From assembly GCF_005503145.1 (NCBI RefSeq), contig NZ_SCNV01000014.1:1-64000 (forward strand): a stretch of 64,000 bases of DNA, given 5' to 3'. The translations under genes and the position numbers were made by a program. The notes under the pieces were generated by a model. That model worked only from the letters and a program-made list of their open reading frames with translations. It did not search any database and was not told the DNA's origin. The stretch is from Burkholderia sp. 4M9327F10. Its GTDB lineage: Bacteria; Pseudomonadota; Gammaproteobacteria; Burkholderiales; Burkholderiaceae. This document shows, piece after piece, positions 20,462 to 29,963 of the stretch (its first letter is position 1; every line of letters begins with the position of its first letter).

Positions 20462-20731
20462 ATGAGCGACGTCGACGCACAATTCGCGAAAGCCCACGAA
20501 GAAGTGCAACAACTGCCGGAACGTCCGGGCAACCTGACGCTGCTGCGCCTCTACGCGCTCTACAAGCAGGCCACCAAGGGCGACGTGCACGGCGACAAGC
20601 CGGGCTTCACCGACATCGTCGGTAAGTACAAATACGACGCCTGGGCGGCGCTCAAGGGCACGGCCCAGGACGCGGCCAAGCAGCAGTATGTCGAACTGGT
20701 CGAATCGCTGAAAAGCGGCGCCTCGGCGTAA
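20462..20731 (+). CDS. Acyl-CoA-binding protein (ACBP)
   Basis: An 89-residue, four-helix acyl-CoA-binding protein. The family signature is present at residues 25-60: LRLYALYKQATKGDVHGDKP, then GKYKYDAWAALKGTAQDAA. The Tyr-x-x-Tyr-Lys-Gln and Lys/Trp residues that bind the CoA and acyl chain are all there. It would sequester and deliver long-chain acyl-CoA in the cytosol. ACBPs are universal in eukaryotes but patchy in bacteria; Burkholderiaceae are among the groups that carry one. It is a stand-alone gene divergent from tsaB. Confidence 0.93.
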   Translation: MSDVDAQFAKAHEEVQQLPERPGNLTLLRLYALYKQATKGDVHGDKPGFTDIVGKYKYDAWAALKGTAQDAAKQQYVELVESLKSGASA

Positions 20732-21159
20732 CGGGTTGCCGCAGTTGTAGCAGGACCAGGCGCAGAAAACGCACTTTCCTTCATGGAAATGTCTTAAATG
20801 TGGCGCGGTGCAGCAAAACTCTATATAATGCTGCCTGCGCTTCACTGCTATGCCCGGCTTTCTTCTAGCGGCGCTTGCGGCGCAGCGCCTCGTAGCGTTT
20901 AGCTCCAATCCAGTTTAGAACCTGTCCCCTCCTGCCTAGCCCCCTACGGGCGATCATGTACCAGGCTGGCGGCACGCCGTGTTGGCATGTCGCAACCGAT
21001 ACAGCTTCTAACGAAAAGCTCGCCTTAACTGCCGCGAGCTGCCCCCGTTTTTCGATTTGCTCGCTGCTTCTTTGCTCGCTGAATCCGACGACTTGGGTAT
21101 GCCGATTGGCGCCGACGTATTTATTCCGTGAATCACCCAGGATCGTTTTAAGGATTCTC
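20732..21159. other. Long leader upstream of the RNA helicase
   Basis: No gene is seen in these 428 bases. A perfect TATAAT at 20824-20829 would start a transcript with a 5' untranslated region of about 325 bases before the helicase ATG. Long structured leaders are common for cold-induced DEAD-box helicases, so autoregulation through this leader is plausible but not shown. Confidence 0.45.
20824..20829 (+). promoter_or_regulatory. Putative -10 element of the RNA helicase gene
   Basis: TATAAT within CTATATAATG. A good -35 hexamer is not evident 17 bases upstream. Confidence 0.45.
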
Positions 21160-22743
21160 ATGACTTCGAGCAATACCCCCAGCAGCCCGTTGAACGCCAT
21201 CGCCGACCAGGCCCTCGGTCTCACCGACGCACCGGCACAAGCCGCCGCCGCTGAAACCGCCGCTCCCGCCGGCCCGTCGTTCGCGTCGCTCGGTCTGTCC
21301 CCGGATGTCGTCTCCGCGCTGACCGCCGCTGGCTATCAAACCCCGACTCCGGTTCAGCAACGCGCCATCCCCGCCGGTATCGCCGGCCGCGATCTGCTGG
21401 TCTCGAGCCCGACCGGTTCGGGCAAGACCGCCGCGTTCATGCTGCCCGCCATCGAGCGTTTCGCGCAATTGCAAAAGGCCCAGGCCAGCCAGCCGCGCGA
21501 GCCGCGTCCGGCTGATGGCGCACGCACGCGCCGTCCGCAACCGGTTGCCCGTCCGACCATGCTGGTTCTGACGCCGACCCGTGAGCTGGCCATGCAGGTC
21601 ACCACGGCTGCCGCCACCTACGGCAAGCACCTCAAGCGCCTGCGCACCGTCAGCATTCTGGGCGGCGTCGCTTACGGCCAGCAGTTGATGCTGCTCGCGA
21701 AGAACCCGGAAATCCTGGTCGCTACCCCGGGCCGTCTGATCGACCATCTGGAACGCGGCCGTATCGACCTGTCGCAACTGCAGATCCTCGTGCTCGACGA
21801 AGCTGACCGCATGCTCGACATGGGCTTCATCGAAGACATCGAAACGATCGTTGCGGCTACCCCGGCTACGCGCCAGACCATGCTGTTCTCGGCCACGCTC
21901 GACGGCAAGATCGGTTCGCTGACGAGCCGCCTGCTGAAGGATCCGGAGCGTATCGAGATCGTCCAGCGCATGGAGCAGCGCACCAACATCGCGCAAACCG
22001 TTCACTACGTGGACGACCGCGATCACAAGGACCGTCTGCTCGACCATCTGCTGCGTGACGCCGGCCTCGATCAGGCTATCGTCTTCACGGCCACCAAGAT
22101 GGACGCCGACCAGTTGGCCGGCCGTCTGGCCGACGCCGGTTTCGAATCGGCCGCCCTGCACGGCGACCTGCCGCAAGGCGCACGTAACCGCACGATCCGC
22201 GCCCTGCGCGAGCGCCGTGTGCGCGTGCTGGTGGCAACGGACGTGGCAGCTCGCGGTATCGACATTCCGGGCATCACCCACGTGTTCAACTACGACCTGC
22301 CGAAGTTCGCTGAAGACTACGTGCACCGTATCGGCCGTACCGGCCGTGCCGGCCGCTCGGGTGTCGCCGTGAGCCTCGTGCACCACGCCGAGCAAGGCGC
22401 GCTGAAGCGCATCGAACGTTTCGTGCGCACCCCGCTGCCGGTCAACGTCGTCGAAGGCTTCGAGCCGCGCAAGTCGGCTCCGTCGGGTAACGGCCGCCCT
22501 GGCTTTGGCGGCCGTGGCCGTCCGGGCGGTGGCAACGGCGGCGGCCGTCGCTTCGGCAGCGGCAGCGGCAAGCCGGGCGGTAACGGCGGCGGCGCTCGCA
22601 GCGGTAACGGTGGCGGCAATGGCGGCGGCTGGGCCGGCAAGTCGGCTGGCGGCGGTTCGCGCGAAGGCTACGGCGGCTCGCGTGACGGTGGCTACGGCGC
22701 ACGCCGCAGCGACGGTCCGCGTACGGCGCGTCGCGGCAGCTAA
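21160..22743 (+). CDS. DEAD-box RNA helicase, RhlE-type
   Basis: ATP-dependent RNA helicase of 527 residues. Motifs in order: Q motif PTPVQQRAIP, Walker A SSPTGSGKTAAF, Ia PTRELAMQ, Ib TPGRLIDHL, II VLDEADRMLD, III SATLDGK, V ATDVAARGIDIPG and VI HRIGRTGRAGRSG. The C-terminal ~90 residues are Gly/Arg-rich with RGG-like repeats, an RNA-binding tail typical of the RhlE group. The ATG at 21160 (MTSSNTPSSPLNAI) is used; the open frame extends 68 residues further but that part is not conserved. A double hairpin terminates it. Confidence 0.92.
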   Translation: MTSSNTPSSPLNAIADQALGLTDAPAQAAAAETAAPAGPSFASLGLSPDVVSALTAAGYQTPTPVQQRAIPAGIAGRDLLVSSPTGSGKTAAFMLPAIERFAQLQKAQASQPREPRPADGARTRRPQPVARPTMLVLTPTRELAMQVTTAAATYGKHLKRLRTVSILGGVAYGQQLMLLAKNPEILVATPGRLIDHLERGRIDLSQLQILVLDEADRMLDMGFIEDIETIVAATPATRQTMLFSATLDGKIGSLTSRLLKDPERIEIVQRMEQRTNIAQTVHYVDDRDHKDRLLDHLLRDAGLDQAIVFTATKMDADQLAGRLADAGFESAALHGDLPQGARNRTIRALRERRVRVLVATDVAARGIDIPGITHVFNYDLPKFAEDYVHRIGRTGRAGRSGVAVSLVHHAEQGALKRIERFVRTPLPVNVVEGFEPRKSAPSGNGRPGFGGRGRPGGGNGGGRRFGSGSGKPGGNGGGARSGNGGGNGGGWAGKSAGGGSREGYGGSRDGGYGARRSDGPRTARRGS

Positions 22744-22754
22744 ATAGCGGGACC

Positions 22755-22816
22755 TTGGGCGGCGGCTCGCCGCCCAAAGCTCAGAAGAAACCGGTGCTCA
22801 GGCACCGGTTTTTTTT
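22755..22816 (+). terminator. Double hairpin terminator after the RNA helicase
   Basis: A perfect 10-bp stem (TTGGGCGGCG, 22755-22764, with 22768-22777, loop GCT) is followed by a second hairpin AACCGGTGC / GCACCGGTT (22789-22810, loop TCAG) that runs into eight T (22809-22816). The second hairpin with its T run is a canonical intrinsic terminator. Confidence 0.88.
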
Positions 22817-23140
22817 CGCCCGTGTTTCGTCGAACTTTGATAGACCGCCAAATTTCACGATGCGAAAAATTTTTTTGCCTCGTAAAAAATCGTGCTGCGT
22901 GGCACAACAAGGGCTATTGCAGCAGGGAAAATTACGTTTCTTAATGCGGAACGACGAATATAAACTAATGATTTAAAACGATAAAAAATCTCAAACAAAG
23001 CTTGCCACGCGTCTGTTGCACGTATCCTGTTTTGCCTAGACTCTTATATAAGAGTTCACGAAACGAAACGCCCTCGGGCACCCGCTTCGCAGAACACAGC
23101 GTTCACTGATCCACTTTTCAGGCAATCCAAGGAGCACATC
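22817..23140. promoter_or_regulatory. AT-rich regulatory region upstream of aceA
   Basis: These 324 bases are much richer in A and T than the rest of the window (for instance 22860-23000), with A/T runs such as GCGAAAAATTTTTTTGC near 22865. No gene is supported here. Such AT-rich stretches in a GC-rich chromosome often bind H-NS-like proteins or serve as strong, regulated promoters. A perfect palindrome lies at 23040-23055. Confidence 0.55.
23040..23055. promoter_or_regulatory. 16-bp perfect palindrome, candidate operator of aceA
   Basis: ACTCTTATATAAGAGT reads the same on both strands and lies 86 bases upstream of the aceA ATG. Its centre (TATATA) could double as a -10 element, so a bound repressor would block the promoter. 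The binding protein is unknown. Confidence 0.65.
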
Positions 23141-24448
<1,308 letters not shown>

Positions 24449-24744
24449 GCCTGATTCGGATCTGGGTTTGGCTCGAGTCTGATCTGAGCCGTAGTTCAAG
24501 ACACAGAACAGCCTGAAACGCGTGAGCGAATCGGACAAAGCGACGCAAGGCGGCCCCGCCAGAGGGCCGCAATCAGGGGGGAGACAGTCAGCCGGAGAGG
24601 GCCAGCAAGCCGGACTCACGAGGTCCCGAGACAGGCCCAGGCGGACTGGAATCTGAGAGGCAAGCAGTAGACGGCACAGCGCACCGTGCCGTAACGCAAA
24701 CGCGCGCCGGCCTCATCGCCGGCGCGTTTTTGTGTGCCGCCTGC
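24449..24744. other. Spacer after aceA
   Basis: No gene is supported in these 296 bases between convergent aceA and the universal stress protein gene. The right end holds a terminator hairpin. Confidence 0.6.
24698..24730 (+). terminator. Rho-independent terminator after aceA
   Basis: AACGCGCGCCGGC pairs with GCCGGCGCGTT around a CTCATC loop and runs into TTTTT. It lies between convergent genes, and ends 15 bases from the stop of the minus-strand usp gene. Confidence 0.8.
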
Positions 24745-25179
24745 TCACCGATACACGATCACCGGAATCTTCGTATGCGTGAGCACACGCTGCGTCTCGC
24801 TGCCGATCAGCAGGCTGCCGAGCCCGCGGCGCCCGTGCGAGGCCATGAAGATCACGTCGCAGCCGCCCTTCTCGGCCGCTTCGATGATGCCGAGATACGG
24901 CGACGGATGCACGCTGGTGCGGCTCGTCACGGCCACGCCGACGTTGCGTCCGGCCCGCTCCACCTCCTGCAGGTGCACGCGCGCCTCACGCTCGCTGCGC
25001 TCCAGAAAGTCGCCCGGAGGCTCGATCACTACTTCGGAAAAGGGCGAATAGGGATACTGCGGCAAGCAGGCATACGCGGTAACGTCCGCGCCGACCGCCT
25101 GGGCGAGATCGATGGCGCCTTCAATCGCTTTGCGTGACAGGTCTGAACCATCGGTCGGAACCAGGATGTGCTTGAACAT
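24745..25179 (-). CDS. Universal stress protein, UspA family
   Basis: A 144-residue single-domain Usp protein. The N-terminal strand FKHILVPTDGSDLSRKAIE and the C-terminal ATP-binding loop ASHGRRGLGSLLIGSETQRV match the family G-x2-G-x9-G-S/T motif, with Ala replacing the first Gly as is common in bacterial members. ATP binding is therefore likely. The ATG at 25179 is chosen because GGAGG sits just upstream; the longer frame to 25227 is not conserved. Role beyond general stress tolerance cannot be told. Confidence 0.92.
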   Translation of the reverse strand: MFKHILVPTDGSDLSRKAIEGAIDLAQAVGADVTAYACLPQYPYSPFSEVVIEPPGDFLERSEREARVHLQEVERAGRNVGVAVTSRTSVHPSPYLGIIEAAEKGGCDVIFMASHGRRGLGSLLIGSETQRVLTHTKIPVIVYR

Positions 25180-25442
25180 GGTGCCTCCGTCGTCGACTGC
25201 GGCTGGACCCGCTCGGGCGGCGGCCAAGGTGGCGGCTCAGGCGCCGCTGCGCCAGCAGCCGGCAAACAGGTCCTCAGAGTGCGGCCAGGCCCAACATGGG
25301 CCTTGAGAAAAATGGGCCGCCTGAATCGATTGTAGTGCGCCTAAATTACCGCGACGCCCGCCTGCGGGTCTGTCCGCATATCGGAAACCCGCGCGCAGCC
25401 TTGCTCTGCCGTGATTTGCTGCGATCCACCCAACCTCGGCCC

Positions 25443-26345
25443 TCATCCCCAATAGCCGGGATGGCCATAGGTATGTTTAAGAAAATCCAGAAACAGCCGC
25501 ACCCGCAACGGCAAATGGCGGCGTTGCGGAAACACGGCATGAATGCCGATCGGCGGCGCGGCGAACTCGTCGAGCACGCTGACGAGCCGGCCGGCGGCAA
25601 TATCCGCACCGACCTCCCACCAGGAACGCCACGCAAGACCATAGCCTTCAAGACACCATTCGTGCAGCACGGCGCCGTCCGAGCACTCCATGGTGCCGGA
25701 TACCTTGATCGATACCACCTTGTCGCCCTGCTGGAACATCCACCCGCGTTGCTGATTGGCGCTGGCGCCGAGCGCGAGGCAGTTGTGATGGGCCAGATCG
25801 GCGAGGTTTTGCGGCGCGCCGCGGCGCGTCAGATAGGCGGGAGAAGCCACGCAGACACGACGGTTTTCCCCGAGTCTCAAGGACACCAGCGAAGAGTCCG
25901 GCAACTCGCCCAGCCGCACCGCGCAATCGAAGCCTTCGTTGACCAGATCCACCAGCCGGTCGGACAGATCGAGTGTGATCGAGACATCCGGATGCGCGAC
26001 CGTAAACGCCGGCACCAGCGGCGCGACGTGCCGCCGGCCGAAGCCCGCGGGCGCCGACACGCGCAGGTGGCCGCTCGCCTTCACGCCGCCCGCCGAGACG
26101 CTTGCCTCGGCGTTCTGCATGTCGTGAATGACGCGCTGGCAGTCTTCCAGAAAGGCCGAGCCTTCGAAGGTCAGCGTGATCTTGCGGGTGGTGCGCACCA
26201 GCAGCTTGACGCCCAGGCGCTCTTCGAGCGCATCGATGCGGCGGCCGATGATGGCGGGTGCCACGCCCTCGGCCTGCGCCGCCGCCGACAGGCTGCCCTT
26301 GGCCGCGACGGTGACGAAAGTTTCGATCTGCTTGAAACGGTCCAT
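25443..26345 (-). CDS. LysR-family transcriptional regulator
   Basis: 300 residues with the N-terminal winged helix-turn-helix MDRFKQIETFVTVAAKGSLS and a C-terminal periplasmic-binding-like effector domain (from about residue 90), where HLRVSAPAGFGRRHVAPLVP marks the CrgA-like subgroup often annotated simply as LysR. Start at 26345 (MDRFKQIE) matches the family; 12 upstream residues are ignored. It is divergent from the haloacid dehalogenase gene with a 168-base shared spacer, so that gene is the natural target. Effector unknown. Confidence 0.9.
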   Translation of the reverse strand: MDRFKQIETFVTVAAKGSLSAAAQAEGVAPAIIGRRIDALEERLGVKLLVRTTRKITLTFEGSAFLEDCQRVIHDMQNAEASVSAGGVKASGHLRVSAPAGFGRRHVAPLVPAFTVAHPDVSITLDLSDRLVDLVNEGFDCAVRLGELPDSSLVSLRLGENRRVCVASPAYLTRRGAPQNLADLAHHNCLALGASANQQRGWMFQQGDKVVSIKVSGTMECSDGAVLHEWCLEGYGLAWRSWWEVGADIAAGRLVSVLDEFAAPPIGIHAVFPQRRHLPLRVRLFLDFLKHTYGHPGYWG

Positions 26346-26513
26346 GAACAAGCCCGAGCCGGACGCGGGCGGCAACGCCAAGGCGCCCGAAAAGTGGGAA
26401 TGAGCGCCAGATTAGGTGGATGAAAGTAAAAGATCAAGTGATGTTTAGCCTCTTTTTGCGCATGCAGCATCACTAATACAATTCCTCTCGACCTCGAATT
26501 GGAGCGCACGGCT

Positions 26514-27356
26514 ATGTCGGCCACAACGACACTCACCTCGACACTCTCCCCTAAAGCAGTGATTTTCGACGCCTACGGCACGCTGTTCGACGTGCATTCG
26601 GTTGTCGCTGCAGCGGAGCAGATGTTCCCCGGCCACGGCGATACGCTCTCGCAGTTATGGCGGCAAAAGCAAATCGAATACACGCAGTTGCGTACGCTGG
26701 CCGACCCGGCCGGTGCGCACTACCAGCCGTTCTGGAACATCACGCTCGACGCGTTGCGTTTCGCCGCGCACAAGCTCGGCCTCACGCTCAATCGCGCGGC
26801 GGAAAAGCGCCTGATGGACGAATACGCTTGCCTGTCCGCCTTTCCCGATGCGGTGCCTGCGCTACGCCAGTTGCACGGCCAACGCAGCCAGCAGGCTCAG
26901 CGCGAGTCCGGCGTGCCCGGTGCGGCGGACGCCACGGACGCACCCGGCGCCCCAGGCGCCTCGCTCGGCCTTGCGATTCTTTCCAACGGCAACCCGCAGA
27001 TGCTCGACATCGCCGTGAAGAGCGCCGGCATGAGCGGCCTGTTCGACCATGTGCTCTCAGTCGATACGGTGCGTGCCTACAAACCGGCGCCCGCAGCTTA
27101 CTCGCTCGGCCCCCAGACATTCGGCGTAGCGCCGGGAGAAATCGTATTCGTCTCCTCGAACGGCTGGGACGCTGCCGGCGCGAACTGGTTCGGCTACACG
27201 ACTTTCTGGCTCAACCGGCAAGGCGCTCCCGCTGAAGAGCTGGGCGTCACGCCACACGGCACGGGCAGCAGCATGAATGAGCTGCTCGTGTTTCTGCAAT
27301 CGCTCGCAGCGCCCGACGGGAGCCGCAGCCGCACACGCCACAGCCCTGGCGTATGA
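26514..27356 (+). CDS. (S)-2-haloacid dehalogenase, HAD type II
   Basis: HAD-superfamily hydrolase of 280 residues. Motif I AVIFDAYGTLFDVHS supplies the nucleophile Asp, motif II is LSNGNPQML, motif III Lys is in YKPAPAAYSL, and motif IV SSNGWDAAGANWFGY is the haloacid-dehalogenase version. It should hydrolyse 2-halocarboxylic acids to 2-hydroxy acids; haloacetate would give glycolate. A ~25-residue Gln/Ala/Gly-rich insertion follows residue 120 in the linker between cap and core, and the C-terminus is longer than usual. ATG at 26514 has GGAG nine bases upstream. Confidence 0.88.
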   Translation: MSATTTLTSTLSPKAVIFDAYGTLFDVHSVVAAAEQMFPGHGDTLSQLWRQKQIEYTQLRTLADPAGAHYQPFWNITLDALRFAAHKLGLTLNRAAEKRLMDEYACLSAFPDAVPALRQLHGQRSQQAQRESGVPGAADATDAPGAPGASLGLAILSNGNPQMLDIAVKSAGMSGLFDHVLSVDTVRAYKPAPAAYSLGPQTFGVAPGEIVFVSSNGWDAAGANWFGYTTFWLNRQGAPAEELGVTPHGTGSSMNELLVFLQSLAAPDGSRSRTRHSPGV

Positions 27357-27487
27357 CGGTCTGCACACCCAACGGACGCCCGCGATGCCGCATTTGGAAA
27401 ATGCCTGGAAAGTACCTGGCGGACACCTGCCAGACACCTCGCAAGCGCGCGGCAACCACCCTACAACCGCCAGGCAACCCGGCGCGC

Positions 27488-27519
27488 TTAAACCGCACGT
27501 AACCCGCAGTTAAACCGCA
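27488..27519. promoter_or_regulatory. 11-bp phased direct repeats upstream of aceB
   Basis: TTAAACCGCA occurs at 27488-27497 and 27510-27519, with an imperfect copy GTAACCCGCA exactly midway at 27499-27508. The 11-base step puts all three on one face of the helix, 46-77 bases before the aceB start, as for a cooperatively binding regulator. Confidence 0.55.
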
Positions 27520-27564
27520 TTTGCTTATCTGCATCTTTGCAATCTGACCGACCAAGGAGAAACC

Positions 27565-29166
27565 ATGGCGCACCCGCTTTCATCGTCGCAGTTGCCGCAG
27601 GGCATGGAAATCACGGCTGACATCAAGCCGGGCTATGAAACGATCCTCACCCGCGAAGCGCTCGAACTCGTCGCCGCGCTGCATCGCACGTTCGAGCCGC
27701 GTCGTCAGGCGCTGCTGAAAGCACGCGTAGAACGCACGAAGCGGCTCGATGCCGGCGAGCGTCCCGACTTCCTCGTGGAGACGAAGAGCATCCGTGAAGG
27801 CGACTGGAAAATTGCGCCGCTGCCGCAGGATCTGCAATGCCGCCGCGTGGAAATCACCGGACCGGTCGAGCGCAAGATGATCATCAACGCGCTGAACTCA
27901 GGCGCGGATTCGTACATGACGGACTTCGAAGATTCGAATGCGCCGAGCTGGGACAACCAGATCAGCGGCCATATCAATCTGAAGGACGCAGTGCGCCGCA
28001 CGATCTCGCTGGAACAGAACGGCAAGTCGTACCAGTTGAACGACAAGACCGCGACGCTGATCGTGCGTCCGCGCGGCTGGCACCTCGACGAAAAGCATGT
28101 GACGGTGGACGGCCAGCGCGTCTCGGGCGGCATCTTCGATTTCGCGCTGTTCCTGTTCCACAACGCGAAGGAACTGGTGGCTCGCGGCTCGGGTCCCTAC
28201 TTCTATCTGCCGAAGATGGAGAGCCATCTCGAAGCGCGCCTGTGGAACGACATCTTCGTCGCCGCGCAGGAAGCGGTCGGCGTGCCGCGCGGCACGATCC
28301 GCGCCACGGTGCTGATCGAAACGATTCTCGCCGCGTTCGAAATGGACGAGATCCTGTATGAGCTGCGCGAACATAGCTCGGGCCTGAATGCCGGGCGCTG
28401 GGACTACATTTTCTCGGCCATCAAGAAGTTCAAGGCCGACCGCGGCTTCTGCCTCGCCGACCGCTCGCAGATCACCATGACCTCGCCGTTCATGCGGGCT
28501 TACGCGCTGCTGTTGCTGAAGACCTGCCACCGCCGCAACGCGCCGGCGATCGGCGGCATGAGCGCGCTGATCCCGATCAAGAACGACCCGGCTGCCAACG
28601 ACAAGGCGATGGGCGGCGTGCGCTCGGACAAGGCGCGTGACGCGGGCGACGGCTACGACGGCGGCTGGGTGGCGCACCCGGGGCTGGTGCCGATCGCGAT
28701 GGAAGAGTTCGTCAAGGTGCTGGGCGAGCAGGCGAACCAGATCGGCAAGCAGCGCGCCGACGTGGAAGTGACGGCGAAAGATCTGCTGGACTTCCGCCCG
28801 GAAGCGCCGATCACCGAAGCGGGTCTGCGCAACAACATCAACGTCGGGATTCACTACCTCGGTTCGTGGCTGGCGGGCAATGGCTGCGTACCGATCCACA
28901 ACCTGATGGAAGACGCCGCCACGGCGGAAATCTCGCGCTCGCAGGTGTGGCAGTGGATCCGCTCGCCGAAGGGCGCGCTCGACGACGGCCGCAAGGTCAC
29001 GGCGGAACTGGTGCGCGAGCTGTCGAAGCAGGAACTCGACAAGGTGAAGCAGGCGGTGGGTGGCGATACGAAGCCGTATGACCGCGCCGCTGAAATCTTC
29101 GCCGAAATGTCGACTTCGGAGCAGTTCACCGAATTCCTCACGCTGCCCTTGTATGAGGAAATCTGA
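27565..29166 (+). CDS. aceB: Malate synthase A, AceB
   Basis: Condenses glyoxylate with acetyl-CoA to malate, the second step of the glyoxylate bypass. 533 residues, the short (A) isoform. Diagnostic stretches are YMTDFEDSNAPSWDNQISG, LIVRPRGWHLDEKHV, LPKMESHLEARLWNDIF and the C-terminal VGIHYLGSWLAGNGCVPI. The catalytic acid region and acetyl-CoA-binding residues are intact. An AAGGAGAAACC ribosome binding site precedes the ATG. It follows the haloacid dehalogenase on the same strand after 208 bases, and a terminator follows. Confidence 0.96.
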   Translation: MAHPLSSSQLPQGMEITADIKPGYETILTREALELVAALHRTFEPRRQALLKARVERTKRLDAGERPDFLVETKSIREGDWKIAPLPQDLQCRRVEITGPVERKMIINALNSGADSYMTDFEDSNAPSWDNQISGHINLKDAVRRTISLEQNGKSYQLNDKTATLIVRPRGWHLDEKHVTVDGQRVSGGIFDFALFLFHNAKELVARGSGPYFYLPKMESHLEARLWNDIFVAAQEAVGVPRGTIRATVLIETILAAFEMDEILYELREHSSGLNAGRWDYIFSAIKKFKADRGFCLADRSQITMTSPFMRAYALLLLKTCHRRNAPAIGGMSALIPIKNDPAANDKAMGGVRSDKARDAGDGYDGGWVAHPGLVPIAMEEFVKVLGEQANQIGKQRADVEVTAKDLLDFRPEAPITEAGLRNNINVGIHYLGSWLAGNGCVPIHNLMEDAATAEISRSQVWQWIRSPKGALDDGRKVTAELVRELSKQELDKVKQAVGGDTKPYDRAAEIFAEMSTSEQFTEFLTLPLYEEI

Positions 29167-29283
29167 GGCCCGCGCTCAGGCCTCGCCAAGCGCAACTCCC
29201 GGCGCCGGACATGGGTTCCGGCGCCACAGATGTCACTGCGACGCTGCATGATGCCGCGGCGCGGTTCGCAAGGCTGACCGACC

Positions 29284-29323
29284 GGACGGCCCAGCAGGCT
29301 CAGGCTTGCCGGGCCGTTTTTTT
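29284..29323 (+). terminator. Rho-independent terminator after aceB
   Basis: ACGGCCC (29286-29292) pairs with GGGCCGT (29311-29317), with an inner imperfect stem, and runs into seven T. It lies about 120 bases after the aceB stop. Confidence 0.75.
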
Positions 29324-29375
29324 ACGGCCGGTCCCTAGCGTGCAGCACATGCGGCTTGTCGCGTGCGACCTTGCC

Positions 29376-29777
29376 TTACCGCGTGCGGCGATGGGCAACC
29401 CAGTCGCCGCAACGAATCTCGGGCAGACCCTTCACCGCACTCCTTGTGACCGGATAGAAGCGGCAGGAAAGCGGCGCACCGTCCACTTCGACCGTCACCT
29501 CGCGCGCCACGAAGAGACCCTCGACACCGGGATAGATCTCCTCGATTTCATCGAGCACGGCGATCAGATCCGGATCGATTTCATAGACGTCGCCGTGCAC
29601 GGGCGGCCCTGCCTCGTCGACCACCAGCCCCGGATAAGCACCGAAGTCGAACAGGTAGCCACGCACCGTGGTCGCGCCGAGCAGCGTCGGTTCGGCAATG
29701 TCGTGCCGGGCAGCGGCCTGGCTGATGTCGTTGATCTCGCCGGCCCGCAGTGTGCCGTACACGAAAACTTTCTGCAT
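29376..29777 (-). CDS. Gamma-glutamylcyclotransferase-fold (AIG2-like) protein
   Basis: 133 residues with the fold signature at the N-terminus, KVFVYGTLRAGEINDISQ, whose YGTLR loop binds the gamma-glutamyl group in known members. The later PPVHGDVYEID and DEIEEIYPGVEGLF segments complete the small barrel, and a conserved acidic residue there would be the catalytic acid. Substrate is unknown; YtfP-like and GGACT-like activities are both possible. The ATG at 29777 gives the normal family start; the frame is open 13 codons further up. It is convergent with aceB and divergent from the AraC regulator. Confidence 0.82.
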   Translation of the reverse strand: MQKVFVYGTLRAGEINDISQAAARHDIAEPTLLGATTVRGYLFDFGAYPGLVVDEAGPPVHGDVYEIDPDLIAVLDEIEEIYPGVEGLFVAREVTVEVDGAPLSCRFYPVTRSAVKGLPEIRCGDWVAHRRTR

Positions 29778-29963
29778 CGTGGTGAGTCCTCTCGATTGAA
29801 TCAATACGGGGTCCATGACCCGGGTGCATTATGCCCCCGTCACTCCCGGCACCCGCAGTTTTGCAAAAGCAGTTCGCAAAAACGCCGGCCCAGGTCGCGG
29901 ACAGCCGGACACCCTACAATGGGAACCAGCAAACCGTTCAGGGTTCCGCCCGGTGCCACCGTC

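Noticed and set aside
26346..26513. LysR operator (T-N11-A) between the LysR and dehalogenase genes
   Set aside because: An AGTGATG...CATCACT inverted repeat (26437-26474) exists but its 24-base spacer does not fit the LysR pattern well enough to list as a site.
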